A stretch of DNA of 64,000 bases from Alcaligenaceae bacterium (GTDB lineage Bacteria; Pseudomonadota; Gammaproteobacteria; Burkholderiales; Burkholderiaceae_B), in NCBI GenBank assembly GCA_013416395.1, contig JACCEP010000008.1:62001-126000 (forward strand), written 5' to 3'. How positions within the stretch are numbered: position 1 is the stretch's first letter; each line of letters opens with the position of its first letter. The notes under the pieces are model-generated. The model did no database searches, was not told the DNA's origin, and saw only the letters and a list, made by a program, of their open reading frames with translations. Positions 9,709 through 18,027 of the stretch are shown here, one piece after another. Both the position numbers and the translations under genes were made by a program.

Positions 9709-9956
9709 GAGTATCCTTGGCCGCGAAAAAGCGGCGTGCGCGTAGCGTGGGCAGCTATTTGAAAGCCCGTTACGCTGGTTGATCAGGAGCATCGTGCCGA
9801 CCGAATCAACCTAAGAAACAACGTACAAGGACGCAGCGCAAGGCAAGGAGGTCAGGGAGCGATGGCGTTCGACATGGGTGCTGAGGAGTCAGTCAACTGC
9901 TATGACACAGCGAGAAGCTGTATGAAAATGTCGACGCATTGGAATGCAGTGGCCGA

Positions 9957-9962
9957 ATTATA
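9957..9962 (-). promoter_or_regulatory. Candidate sigma-70 -10 box for rhlE
   Basis: A perfect TATAAT on the minus strand, preceded 16 bases upstream by TTCCCT, a poor -35. It would place the transcript start near 9950 and give rhlE a leader of about 240 bases, as seen in cold-regulated DEAD-box mRNAs of other bacteria. Confidence 0.5.
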
Positions 9963-10049
9963 ACGACATTTTGGTCTAAGGGAAACCCCCAATGTTGTAA
10001 TAATGCTACGGGCAGGTGTAAAACCAGTATTGGCTGGGCCGGTGCAGGG

Positions 10050-10079
10050 GAGCTGTCAGGTTTGTAGGCCCGACAGCTC
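10050..10079. repeat. Inverted repeat near the end of the trp/HIT operon
   Basis: GAGCTGTC (10050-10057) pairs with GACAGCTC (10072-10079), with extra inner GG/CC pairing. It lies just past the HIT stop, but on that strand no U-run follows, so it is only a weak terminator candidate. Confidence 0.4.
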
Positions 10080-10100
10080 TTTCATGCCTGGGTTTGGCCG

Positions 10101-10577
10101 CTAAGCCCCGTGCGACGGTGATTGCCTGGCGCTGGTTTCCAGACGGGCTGCCAGCACCGCGTGGTAGCGCGGTAGCTGTTCGACAATGTCGACCAGTTGC
10201 TCTTCCCACGCGTCATTTTGTGCCTGAGTGCGCTCGGGCGCCCGCGCCCAGATGGCTTCCGGAAAATGGCTGTCAAAGCGCCAACGCGGTATGACATGCC
10301 AGTGCAGGTGCGGCACCATATTGCCGAACTGGGCCAAGTTAATTTTGCTGGGTCGCAGCACATCGCGCTGGGCCTGTTCAACCTGCCACACCACCTCCAT
10401 GATGGCCGCCCGGTCGCTGGGGCTGAGCTGCGTCATTTCGGCCACATGCTGCTTCCATATAACCCGTGTAAAGCCTGGGTAGCGGCGGTCATCAACATGG
10501 ATGACCCGCAGGCTTTCGTTTTGCCACAGCACATTTTCGTCTGTAGGCGTGCATAAGGGGCAGTTGGGATGAGTCAT
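10101..10577 (-). CDS. HIT-family nucleotide-binding hydrolase/transferase
   Basis: A 158-residue histidine-triad protein. The active-site motif HLHWHVI (His-x-His-x-His) is present near residue 92, with a supporting N-terminal block [22 protein letters not shown] typical of the bacterial branch. Such enzymes hydrolyse or transfer nucleoside phosphoramidates or dinucleoside polyphosphates; the substrate here is unknown. The start overlaps the trpC stop by four bases (ATGA), making it the last gene of the trp transcription unit even though it has no known step in tryptophan synthesis. Confidence 0.92.
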   Translation of the reverse strand: MTHPNCPLCTPTDENVLWQNESLRVIHVDDRRYPGFTRVIWKQHVAEMTQLSPSDRAAIMEVVWQVEQAQRDVLRPSKINLAQFGNMVPHLHWHVIPRWRFDSHFPEAIWARAPERTQAQNDAWEEQLVDIVEQLPRYHAVLAARLETSARQSPSHGA

Positions 10578-11365
10578 GTAAAAAACAACTCTTGCAGGGC
10601 AATTCCGGGTTCTGGCGCGCGCATAAAGGCTTCGCCCACCAGAAACGCCTGCACACCGTTGTCGCGCATGAGCTTGACGTCATCAACAGCGAGAATGCCG
10701 CTCTCGGTAATAATGCGTTTATCTTCTGGGATATCTGGCAGCAGGCTGAGTGTGGTTTGCAGCGAGGTTTCAAACGTGCGCAGATTACGGTTATTGATGC
10801 CGAGCAGCGACGTTTTAAGTTGCAAGGCGATTTCGAGCTCTGCCCGGTCATGGACCTCAACCAGAACGTCCATGCCCAGCTCGGTTGCTATGATTTCAAA
10901 CTCTTTAAGCTGGGAGGGAGACAGAGCCGCGACGATAAGCAGAATGCAGTCAGCGCCGATAGCGCGGCCATGGATGATTTGATACGGGTCAATGATGAAG
11001 TCTTTGCGCAGTACGGGCAGGGTGCAGGCAGCGCGCGCTTGACGCAGATAGTCGTAGGAGCCTTGAAAATACTGTACATCGGTCAGTACTGACAGGCAGG
11101 CCGCACCATGTGCGGCATACGATGAGGCGATTTCGGCGGGGTTGAAGCTTTCGCGGATAATGCCTTTGGACGGGGAAGCCTTTTTGATCTCGGCGATAAC
11201 GCCAGGCTTGCCCTGAGCTATTTTTTCTTCAATGGCACGGGCAAAGCCGCGCAGGTCTTTACGGCTTTTTGCTTCGCGCAGAACCTCGGATTCGCTGCGC
11301 ATTTGCCGTGCCGTTGTTACCTCGGCCCTTTTGGTGGCGAGGATCTTGGCAAGAATATCATTCAT
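10574..11365 (-). CDS. trpC: Indole-3-glycerol-phosphate synthase
   Basis: Ring closure and decarboxylation of carboxyphenylaminodeoxyribulose phosphate to indole-3-glycerol phosphate. The 263 residues carry the N-terminal [13 protein letters not shown] helix, catalytic [10 protein letters not shown] (Lys), the LRKDFI strand and [11 protein letters not shown] of the phosphate-binding barrel end. It is a single-function protein, not fused to TrpF. Overlaps of four bases with trpD upstream and with the HIT gene downstream indicate tight coupling. Confidence 0.96.
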   Translation of the reverse strand: MNDILAKILATKRAEVTTARQMRSESEVLREAKSRKDLRGFARAIEEKIAQGKPGVIAEIKKASPSKGIIRESFNPAEIASSYAAHGAACLSVLTDVQYFQGSYDYLRQARAACTLPVLRKDFIIDPYQIIHGRAIGADCILLIVAALSPSQLKEFEIIATELGMDVLVEVHDRAELEIALQLKTSLLGINNRNLRTFETSLQTTLSLLPDIPEDKRIITESGILAVDDVKLMRDNGVQAFLVGEAFMRAPEPGIALQELFFT

Positions 11366-12393
11366 GCTGAGAGCGTCCTTGTAAGGGTACTGAACTCGTC
11401 CAGCTTGGCCCTGGCCGCGCCGTTTTCAATGGCTTCAAATGCCAGTTTGATGCCGTTGGCAATCGAGTCAGATTTATTGCCTGCATAAATGGCCAGGCCA
11501 GCGTTATAAGCTACGATATCACGGGCAGGCCCCACAACGTTGCCAAGTGCTTCGAGCACCATGGCGGCAGATTCCTGACGGTTACTTACCTTGATGCTGC
11601 GATTGGACACCATGGCCATGCCAAAGTCTTCAGGGTGAATTTCATACTCTCGTACTTTGCCGTCGCGCAGCTCGCCTACCAGCGTGGCCGCGCCCAGTGA
11701 CCCTTCGTCCATGCCATCTTTGCCGTGCACAATCAGCACGTGCTTTGATCCCAGACGCTCGAGTACGCGCACCTGAATACCGACCAGATCGGCATGAAAC
11801 ACGCCCATTAGCTGGTTGGCGGCGCTGGCCGGGTTGGTAAGCGGCCCGAGAATATTGAAGAGAGTGCGCACACCCAGCTCTTTGCGCACAGCTGCCACGT
11901 TTTTCATGGCGCCATGATGGGCTGGCGCAAACATAAAGCCTATACCGCAAAGCGCTATGCACTCTTTGACCTTTTCAGGCGAGAGCGTAATGTGTACGCC
12001 CAGTTCTTCGAGTACATCTGCGCTGCCTGAAGACGATGAGGCGCTGCGCCCGCCATGCTTGGCGATCTTGACCCCCTGTGCAGCGGCCACAAACATGGCG
12101 GCGGTTGAAATGTTGAACGTGCTGGAGCCGTCACCCCCGGTGCCGCACATATCAAGCAGCTCGTCGGGGTTGTCAGTGTGCACCGGCAAGGCAAACTCAC
12201 GCATGACCTCGGCGGCGGCGGCAATTTCGCCGACGGTTTCTTTTTTGACACGCAAGCCCATCAGTAGAGCGCTTGCGATTTGCGGGGTCATCTCACCGCG
12301 CATGAGCATGCGCATGAGGTGCAGCATTTCGTCGTGAAATATTTCGCGATGCTCGATACAGCGGGCCAGTGCTTCGGATGGCGTAATAGTCAT
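11362..12393 (-). CDS. trpD: Anthranilate phosphoribosyltransferase
   Basis: Transfers phosphoribose from PRPP to anthranilate. The 343-residue sequence shows the PRPP-binding [14 protein letters not shown] and the [15 protein letters not shown] loop, plus the glycine-rich C-terminal half. It is an independent protein, separate from the TrpG amidotransferase, as usual in Betaproteobacteria. The stop overlaps the trpC start by four bases; 18 bases separate it from trpG. Confidence 0.96.
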   Translation of the reverse strand: MTITPSEALARCIEHREIFHDEMLHLMRMLMRGEMTPQIASALLMGLRVKKETVGEIAAAAEVMREFALPVHTDNPDELLDMCGTGGDGSSTFNISTAAMFVAAAQGVKIAKHGGRSASSSSGSADVLEELGVHITLSPEKVKECIALCGIGFMFAPAHHGAMKNVAAVRKELGVRTLFNILGPLTNPASAANQLMGVFHADLVGIQVRVLERLGSKHVLIVHGKDGMDEGSLGAATLVGELRDGKVREYEIHPEDFGMAMVSNRSIKVSNRQESAAMVLEALGNVVGPARDIVAYNAGLAIYAGNKSDSIANGIKLAFEAIENGAARAKLDEFSTLTRTLSA

Positions 12394-12411
12394 GGTTGTC
12401 CTTTGCGTGTG

Positions 12412-12975
12412 TCAGATATCGAGAAAGTTTTGCAGTAATGCGTGACCGTGTTCGCTGAGCACAGATTCGGGATGAAATTGCACACCATATACGGGCAGGG
12501 TTTTGTGTCGCACCCCCATGATCTCGCCGTCGTCCGTTTCGGCGGTGATCTCGAGGCACTCGGGCAGGGTATTGCGATCAATAGCCAGCGAGTGGTAGCG
12601 CGTTACGGTAAAGGGCGAGGGCAGACCCTTGAAAACATCGGTGCCGCGATGGGTAATGCTGGACACCTTGCCGTGCATAATTTGTTGGGCACGCACGATG
12701 TCGCCGCCGTACGCCGCGCCTATGGCCTGATGGCCCAGGCAAACGCCCAGAATAGGCAGTTTGCCCGCAAAGTGGCGAATAAGCGCTATGGATATGCCCG
12801 CTTCAGCGGGTGAACAAGGGCCTGGCGATATGCAAATGCGCGTGGGTGCCAGTGCTGCGATTTCTTCGACCGTAGTCTGGTCGTTGCGCAGCACCTTCAC
12901 CTCTTCGCCCAGCTCGCCAAAATACTGCACCAGGTTGTAGGTAAACGAATCGTAGTTATCAAGCATCAATAGCAT
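12412..12975 (-). CDS. trpG: Anthranilate synthase component II (glutamine amidotransferase)
   Basis: Supplies ammonia from glutamine to TrpE. The 187 residues contain the class I amidotransferase triad: nucleophile Cys in [10 protein letters not shown], and the His-Glu pair in FHPES. The oxyanion strand [12 protein letters not shown] is present too. The N-terminus [19 protein letters not shown] is canonical for this family. A paralogue with the same fold (PabA) cannot be fully excluded by sequence, but the position directly after trpE decides the call. Confidence 0.95.
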   Translation of the reverse strand: MLLMLDNYDSFTYNLVQYFGELGEEVKVLRNDQTTVEEIAALAPTRICISPGPCSPAEAGISIALIRHFAGKLPILGVCLGHQAIGAAYGGDIVRAQQIMHGKVSSITHRGTDVFKGLPSPFTVTRYHSLAIDRNTLPECLEITAETDDGEIMGVRHKTLPVYGVQFHPESVLSEHGHALLQNFLDI

Positions 12976-13005
12976 GCTGTTTCTCCTGGGTTGATGCTTT
13001 GTTGT

Positions 13006-14526
13006 TTAAATGGGTTCATCGAGGCCGTACTGCACTTGTTCTGCGGCGCGCAACACGGCGCGCGCTTTGGCTTCGGTTTCTTGCCATTCTTTTTCGGGGT
13101 CAGAGTCTGCCACGATGCCCGCAGCTGCCTGCACATACAGCATGCCATCCTTGACGATGCCGGTGCGTATGGCAATGGCCACGTCCATTTCGCCACCGTA
13201 GCTGATGTAGCCGGCAGCGCCGCCGTAAATGCCACGACGCACAGGCTCAAGCTCGTCGATAATTTCCATGGCGCGTACTTTGGGGGCGCCAGTAAGCGTG
13301 CCGGCGGGGAAGGCGGCGCGCAATACGTCCATATTGCTCATGCTTTCATCGAGCTCGCCTGCCACATTGGACACCAGATGCATGACGTGTGAATAGCGCT
13401 CAATGCTCATGGTGTCAGTGACCTTGACCGTCCCCGTTTTGGCTACCCGGCCAACGTCGTTGCGTGCCAGGTCAATGAGCATGACGTGTTCGGCACGCTC
13501 TTTGGGATCAGCAAGCAGCTCTTCGGCGAGCGATGCGTCTTCTTCTGGCGTGGATCCGCGCCTGCGGGTGCCTGCAAGTGGCCTGATGGTCGCGATGGTT
13601 TTGCGGCCACCGGCGTCGTGCACGATTTCCTGGCGCACCAGGATTTCAGGCGATGAGCCCACAACCTGGAAGTTGTCGAAGTTCCAGTAGTACATGTATG
13701 GCGACGGGTTGAGCGAACGCAACGCACGGTAAAGCGAGATGGGTGAATCACGAAAGGGTTTGGTAATGACCTGCCCGATCTGCACCTGCATGACGTCGCC
13801 GGCCGTGATGTAGTCTTTGGCCTTGAGCACAGCGTCGATGTAGTCTTTTTTGGCAAAATCGCGACGGATGGTGGTTTGCATGCTGGCGTAGGCATACGGG
13901 ATGACCACAGGCATGCGCAGTTTTTCGCGCAACTCTTTAAGCCGGCGGCGGGCCTGGGCAAAGGCCTCGGGCTGCGTGGGGTCAGCGTAGACCATAAGAT
14001 AGGTACGCCCGGCCAGGTTGTCGACGATAACCAGTTCATCGACCTGCAGCATCATGATGTCGGGGGTGCCTTCGTCTTGCCCCGCAGGGAAAGGTTTTTT
14101 GGCTGGCCCGAGGCGGGGTTCGATATTGCGTACGGCGTCGTAGCCAAAATAGCCTGCCAGCCCGCCTGCAAAGCGTGGCATACCAGGCAGCAGCGCCACC
14201 TTGAAGCGTTGCTGAAATGCTTCGATAAAGGCCAGCGGATCGCCTTCGTGGCGTTCGACCACCTCACCCTTGGTGACGACTTCGGTGGTTTGGCCGCTGG
14301 CGCGAATGATGGTTTTGGCGGGAAGCCCAATAAACGAGTAGCGACCAAAACGTTCGCCGCCCACGACAGACTCCAGAAGGCAGCTATTGCGGCCGCCTTC
14401 GGGGCCGCTGTGCGCCAGCTTGAGATAAATGGCCAGAGGCGTATCAAGATCGGCGTAGGTTTCCGCGATGAGCGGAATACGGTTGTAGCCTTCGGCGGCC
14501 AGGGCGTTGAACTCGAGTTCTGTCAT
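13006..14526 (-). CDS. trpE: Anthranilate synthase component I
   Basis: Converts chorismate and ammonia to anthranilate, the first committed step to tryptophan. The 506 residues include the tryptophan feedback site LLES (residues 50-53) and a complete chorismate-binding domain with IRPLAGTRRRG, DLARNDVGRV and PAGTLTGAPKVRAMEI. The frame extends seven codons upstream to an ATG at 14547. The ATG at 14526 is chosen because it has a GAG six bases upstream and matches the usual MTELEF start. The gene is preceded by a leader-peptide attenuator. Confidence 0.95.
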   Translation of the reverse strand: MTELEFNALAAEGYNRIPLIAETYADLDTPLAIYLKLAHSGPEGGRNSCLLESVVGGERFGRYSFIGLPAKTIIRASGQTTEVVTKGEVVERHEGDPLAFIEAFQQRFKVALLPGMPRFAGGLAGYFGYDAVRNIEPRLGPAKKPFPAGQDEGTPDIMMLQVDELVIVDNLAGRTYLMVYADPTQPEAFAQARRRLKELREKLRMPVVIPYAYASMQTTIRRDFAKKDYIDAVLKAKDYITAGDVMQVQIGQVITKPFRDSPISLYRALRSLNPSPYMYYWNFDNFQVVGSSPEILVRQEIVHDAGGRKTIATIRPLAGTRRRGSTPEEDASLAEELLADPKERAEHVMLIDLARNDVGRVAKTGTVKVTDTMSIERYSHVMHLVSNVAGELDESMSNMDVLRAAFPAGTLTGAPKVRAMEIIDELEPVRRGIYGGAAGYISYGGEMDVAIAIRTGIVKDGMLYVQAAAGIVADSDPEKEWQETEAKARAVLRAAEQVQYGLDEPI

Positions 14527-14565
14527 AGGGGTCTCTGTGGTTTGCATACAGACCGGGACAGAATC

Positions 14566-14601
14566 AAAAAAAGCCCGGCCAAATTATTGGGTTCCGGGCT
14601 T
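14566..14601 (-). terminator. trp attenuator hairpin upstream of trpE
   Basis: On the minus strand AAGCCCGG pairs with CCGGGCTT (plus coordinates 14594-14601 with 14571-14578), with an inner CCAA/TTGG stem, followed by a run of seven T. It is a textbook intrinsic terminator placed 20-40 bases before the trpE start and about 70 bases after the leader-peptide stop. Two upstream segments offer alternative pairing: 14652-14659 (CCGGCGCT) can pair with the terminator's 5' arm, and 14614-14626 can pair with the Trp-codon region. Confidence 0.88.
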
Positions 14602-14672
14602 GATTTTGCTGGTAACACTGGCGGCGCATGGATCAGGTAAGTACGAGACCTAGCGCCGGGAAGAGATTACCG

Positions 14673-14744
14673 CTACCCAGAACACAAACGCCACCAGCGC
14701 CAGGAGGCGCGGGGCGTGTTGCGATAATAATGGGTAGCGTTCAT
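14673..14744 (-). CDS. trpL: trp operon leader peptide (23 aa)
   Basis: An ATG at 14744 opens a 24-codon frame starting MNATHYYRN and containing Trp at codons 15, 17 and 18 (W-R-W-W), followed by CGT and a TAG stop. Three Trp codons in four positions is the hallmark of ribosome-mediated trp attenuation. Its ATG overlaps the gph stop as ATGA, and there is no evident Shine-Dalgarno site, so translation may be coupled to gph. CTGGTGGCG, spanning the Trp codons (14689-14697), is complementary to CGCCGCCAG (14618-14626), giving a 1:2-type hairpin. Confidence 0.85.
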   Translation of the reverse strand: MNATHYYRNTPRASWRWWRLCSG

Positions 14745-15433
14745 ATTCTTGTAGAGTGTGTAGTGTGGCGAGCAGCCCACTTGGCTGCATCAGCAATAGT
14801 CGAAACTATATCATCGACCTGAAGATTGCGCACGTCCATGCCTTCATTGTAACCGTATGGCACAGCCAAGACGGTGATGCCGGCAGCGCGCGCAGCCAGC
14901 GCATCATTGACTGAATCACCGATGGCCAAAGCCTGTTGCGGCTTTGTGCCCAACTGTTCGCAGGCATACAGCATGGGCATGGGGTCTGGCTTTTTCTCGG
15001 CGCACGTGTCGCCGCATACCACGGCAGAAAACAGTGAGGCGATGCCAAAACGCGCGAGCAAGGGGTGGGTAAATTCAGTTGGCTTGTTGGTAACAATGGC
15101 CAATTTGCAGCCTGCCGCCGCAAAGGCTTCAAGGCCCTCTAGGACACCCGGGTACATGCGGGTACCGTCGCCATTGATGCGTAGGTAATGCGTGCCCATT
15201 ATCGCCAGGCCCTGCTCTATCATGGCCTCGTCGGGTGACTTGCCTTCGGGGTTGTTGGCAAGTGTTTTTTGCACGAGCACCTTCATGCCCTTGCCCACAT
15301 AAGTAGCCAGCAGAGCCTGATCCAGGGGCACCATGCCCAGGTCTTGTCGCATGGCGTTGGCAGCTGCGGCCAGATCAGGAATGGTATCGAGCAGGGTTCC
15401 GTCAAGATCCAGCAGTATGGCATTGAAAGACAT
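14741..15433 (-). CDS. gph: Phosphoglycolate phosphatase
   Basis: Dephosphorylates 2-phosphoglycolate, a by-product of DNA-end repair and photorespiration-like chemistry. The 230-residue HAD-superfamily protein shows motif I DLDGTLLDT, a helical cap, VTNKP (motif II), the KPDP lysine block and motif IV GDSVNDALAA. It lies directly downstream of rpe, a conserved pairing in proteobacteria. The stop codon overlaps the trp leader-peptide start, which physically joins this operon to trpEGDC. Confidence 0.94.
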   Translation of the reverse strand: MSFNAILLDLDGTLLDTIPDLAAAANAMRQDLGMVPLDQALLATYVGKGMKVLVQKTLANNPEGKSPDEAMIEQGLAIMGTHYLRINGDGTRMYPGVLEGLEAFAAAGCKLAIVTNKPTEFTHPLLARFGIASLFSAVVCGDTCAEKKPDPMPMLYACEQLGTKPQQALAIGDSVNDALAARAAGITVLAVPYGYNEGMDVRNLQVDDIVSTIADAAKWAARHTTHSTRI

Positions 15434-15460
15434 GGTGGTATTCCGTGGGAAGTACAGGCG

Positions 15461-16162
15461 TCAGACTGAGATGGATTCGCCCTTGATGATTTCGACGCGC
15501 ATGGCGTCAATGACGGCTTTGTAGTCTGGATGCCCAAAAATGGCGGAGCCGGCTACGAAGGTATCGGCACCGGCGGCGCGAATGGCCGCGATATTGTCAA
15601 CCTTGATGCCCCCGTCTACTTCGAGCGCGATAGGGTGGCCACCCGCCGCCACCCAGGCATCAATTTTGGCGCGTGCCTGTCTGACCTTGGCAATGGTGCT
15701 CGGAATGAATTTTTGCCCACCAAAGCCGGGGTTGACGGACATGAGCAGCACGACATCGACTTTTTCCATGACGAAGTTCAACCAGTCGAGCGGGGTGGCC
15801 GGGTTGAAAACCAGGCCGGCCAGACAGCCGTGTTCTTTGATGAGCGACAGGGTGCGATCGACGTGTCGTGTCGCCTCAGGGTGAAACGTGATGATATCGG
15901 CGCCCGCCTCGGCAAATTGCGGGATAATGGCATCAACCGGCTCAACCATCAGATGCACGTCTATGGGCGCTTTGGTGTGGGGGCGCAAAGCCTCGCATAC
16001 CATTGGGCCCATCGTCAGGTTGGGTACATAGTGATTATCCATTACGTCAAAATGGATCCAGTCAGCGCCAGCGTCGACGACGTTTTTAACTTCTTCGCCC
16101 AAGCGGGCGAAGTCAGCGGCCAGAAGGCTGGGGGCGATACGGGTGGGCTTGGAAAATGGCAT
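15461..16162 (-). CDS. rpe: Ribulose-phosphate 3-epimerase
   Basis: Interconverts ribulose-5-phosphate and xylulose-5-phosphate in the pentose phosphate pathway. The 233-residue TIM barrel carries [16 protein letters not shown], the metal/active-site [26 protein letters not shown] and the catalytic-loop LEVDGGI. It starts the minus-strand block rpe-gph-trpL-trpE and is divergent from apaG with a 111-bp spacer. The pathway also feeds PRPP and erythrose-4-phosphate, precursors for tryptophan. Confidence 0.96.
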   Translation of the reverse strand: MPFSKPTRIAPSLLAADFARLGEEVKNVVDAGADWIHFDVMDNHYVPNLTMGPMVCEALRPHTKAPIDVHLMVEPVDAIIPQFAEAGADIITFHPEATRHVDRTLSLIKEHGCLAGLVFNPATPLDWLNFVMEKVDVVLLMSVNPGFGGQKFIPSTIAKVRQARAKIDAWVAAGGHPIALEVDGGIKVDNIAAIRAAGADTFVAGSAIFGHPDYKAVIDAMRVEIIKGESISV

Positions 16163-16273
16163 GATCGTAATTGTGCAGAGTGCAAAAGCAGAACAGGGAT
16201 TGTGTCATTATTGCAGGTTATCGCCCGTTCGCCTGTTAAAACATGGCTTAATCCATTCATCCGGAACCCGCGA

Positions 16274-16648
16274 ATGAAACCATACGATATTTCGGTTACC
16301 GTTACACCACAGTACTTGCCAGACCAATCCAGGCCTGACGAGCAGCAGTTTGTTTTCGCCTATACGGTGCGCATTACCAATCGCGGCCAGCATGCCGCCC
16401 AGGTGATCAGCCGTCATTGGTTCATTACCGATGGCTTGCAACAAACCCAAGAGGTTCGCGGCTTGGGGGTAGTGGGTCAGCAGCCGTTGCTGGCGCCTGG
16501 TGAAACATTTGAATACACCAGCGGCTGTCCACTTCCAACCCCTGTGGGTACGATGCGAGGTACCTATCATTGTGTGGGTGAAAACGGCGTGCCGTTCGAG
16601 GTGCCTATTGACGAGTTCATGCTGGCCATGCCGCGCACACTGCATTAA
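16274..16648 (+). CDS. apaG: ApaG family protein
   Basis: A 124-residue beta-sandwich protein of the ApaG/FBXO3-C family, historically linked to Co2+/Mg2+ resistance; its molecular function is unclear. The characteristic blocks FAYTVRITN, VISRHWFITD, VRGLGVVGQQPLLAPGETFEYTSG and GTMRGTY are all present. The open frame begins at 15530, but everything before 16274 is antisense to rpe. The ATG at 16274 gives the standard family length. Often found near apaH or ksgA elsewhere; here it precedes mltA. Confidence 0.95.
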   Translation: MKPYDISVTVTPQYLPDQSRPDEQQFVFAYTVRITNRGQHAAQVISRHWFITDGLQQTQEVRGLGVVGQQPLLAPGETFEYTSGCPLPTPVGTMRGTYHCVGENGVPFEVPIDEFMLAMPRTLH

Positions 16649-16746
16649 TACCCATCGTATTCTGTCGCCTGTCATGGCTGCATGGTTTTTGCGGCCAGGT
16701 CGCACAAAGCCAGGCTATGTATTAACCCCTGTCATTACGCGAACGT

Positions 16747-18027
16747 ATGAAAAAAATCCTGTTTTCGGCAACGCTTCTGGGTCTGCTTTCCGCCTGCAGC
16801 TCTGTGCTGGTCTCTCCTGAGGTGCAGGCGCCAGGTCAGGTGGCCGACATTGCTGCATTGCCATTGACCGTGCCAGCACTTGAAGCCATTCCTGAAACAC
16901 CAGCCCGCCCTCTGCAAGGCACGTTTCAGCAGGTGTCCTGGACGGCGCTGCCTGGGTGGCAGGACGACAGCCTTGATCATGTCTGGAAGGCGTTCATCAA
17001 CAACTGCAAGGGGCTGATGCGGCCGGTGTCAGGGTCTTTGGCTCAGCAGGCGCGCGCCACACCTCGGGTGTGGCAGCCTGTGTGCGCCGCCGCCGTTCAG
17101 TCGGGTCTCGATCCTGAAAACGCCAACACCGTAGCCGTGCGGCAGTTTCTCGAACAACAGCTTCAGCCCTGGCGCCTGCTCGATGCCGCAGGCAAACCTG
17201 CACGCAACACCGTAACAGGCTATTACGAGCCTTTGGTGTACGCATCGCGCAAGCGCGAGGGCACCTACCAGTGGCCTTTGTATGCCGTGCCCGCTGACTT
17301 GCTAACCATAGACCTGGGTTCGGTTTATCCCGAGCTGGCGGGCAAGCGCGTACGGGGCAAGCTCGATGGTAATCGTGTTGTGCCTTATGACACGCGTGCG
17401 CAAATCGCCGCGTCGCCCGAGCGTCAGCCTGAGGTGCTGGCCTGGGTTAATGACCCCGTTGAAGCGTTTTTCTTGCAGATACAGGGCTCGGGTCGAGCCC
17501 AACTGCCCGATGGCAGCATGATGCGCTTGGCCTATGCCGATCATAATGGTCGTCCTTATGCTTCCATTGCTACATGGCTGGCCAATAAAGGCGAAATGCC
17601 GCTGGCCAAGGCATCCATGAGCAATATCAAAGCCTGGGCCCGCAGCCACCCGGAGCGTGTCCAGGAAATGCTCAATGCCAACCCTGCCATGGTGTTCTTT
17701 CGCGAAGAAGCAATTGTTGACCCTGAGCTTGGGCCCAAGGGTGCCTATGCCATCCCCCTGATCGGACAGCGCTCCGTGGCGGTTGATACAAGCTATGTAC
17801 CGCTGGGGTCGCCGCTTTATCTCGTCACCACCCATCCGGGATCAAGCCGGCCACTTCAGCGGCTGGTCATGGCCCAGGATACTGGCGCGGCCATCAAGGG
17901 CCCGGGTCGTACAGACTTTTACTGGGGCTTTGGCGATGAGGCCGGGGCCGAGGCGGGCCGCATGAAGCAAAGCGGCGACACATGGGTGTTGTGGCCTAAA
18001 CAGGCGGGAGCACCTTCGGCACGATGA
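16747..18027 (+). CDS. mltA: Membrane-bound lytic murein transglycosylase A
   Basis: Outer-membrane lipoprotein that cleaves peptidoglycan to 1,6-anhydromuropeptides. The signal peptide ends in LLSAC (lipobox, Cys about residue 18). The MltA body (GYYEPLVYASRK) is followed by the 3D domain containing MAQDTGAAIKGPGRTDFYWG, with its catalytic aspartate, near residue 375. The 426-residue length fits the family. The stop overlaps the next start by four bases (ATGA), so it is cotranscribed with the hydroxylase. Confidence 0.95.
   Translation: MKKILFSATLLGLLSACSSVLVSPEVQAPGQVADIAALPLTVPALEAIPETPARPLQGTFQQVSWTALPGWQDDSLDHVWKAFINNCKGLMRPVSGSLAQQARATPRVWQPVCAAAVQSGLDPENANTVAVRQFLEQQLQPWRLLDAAGKPARNTVTGYYEPLVYASRKREGTYQWPLYAVPADLLTIDLGSVYPELAGKRVRGKLDGNRVVPYDTRAQIAASPERQPEVLAWVNDPVEAFFLQIQGSGRAQLPDGSMMRLAYADHNGRPYASIATWLANKGEMPLAKASMSNIKAWARSHPERVQEMLNANPAMVFFREEAIVDPELGPKGAYAIPLIGQRSVAVDTSYVPLGSPLYLVTTHPGSSRPLQRLVMAQDTGAAIKGPGRTDFYWGFGDEAGAEAGRMKQSGDTWVLWPKQAGAPSAR

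Larger units (their letters stand above)
9709..10100. other. 392-bp interval: long rhlE leader, its promoter and an inverted repeat
   Basis: Contains no ORF I trust. The part next to rhlE is its probable untranslated leader; a consensus -10 box lies at 9957-9962 and a hairpin at 10050-10079 separates it from the HIT gene end. Confidence 0.6.

Noticed and set aside
13876-14640. 254-codon plus-strand frame antisense to trpE
   Set aside because: Composition like other antisense shadows, and it runs through the attenuator; no ribosome site.
15530-16273. N-terminal extension of apaG
   Set aside because: It is antisense to rpe; ApaG itself has the full family length from 16274.
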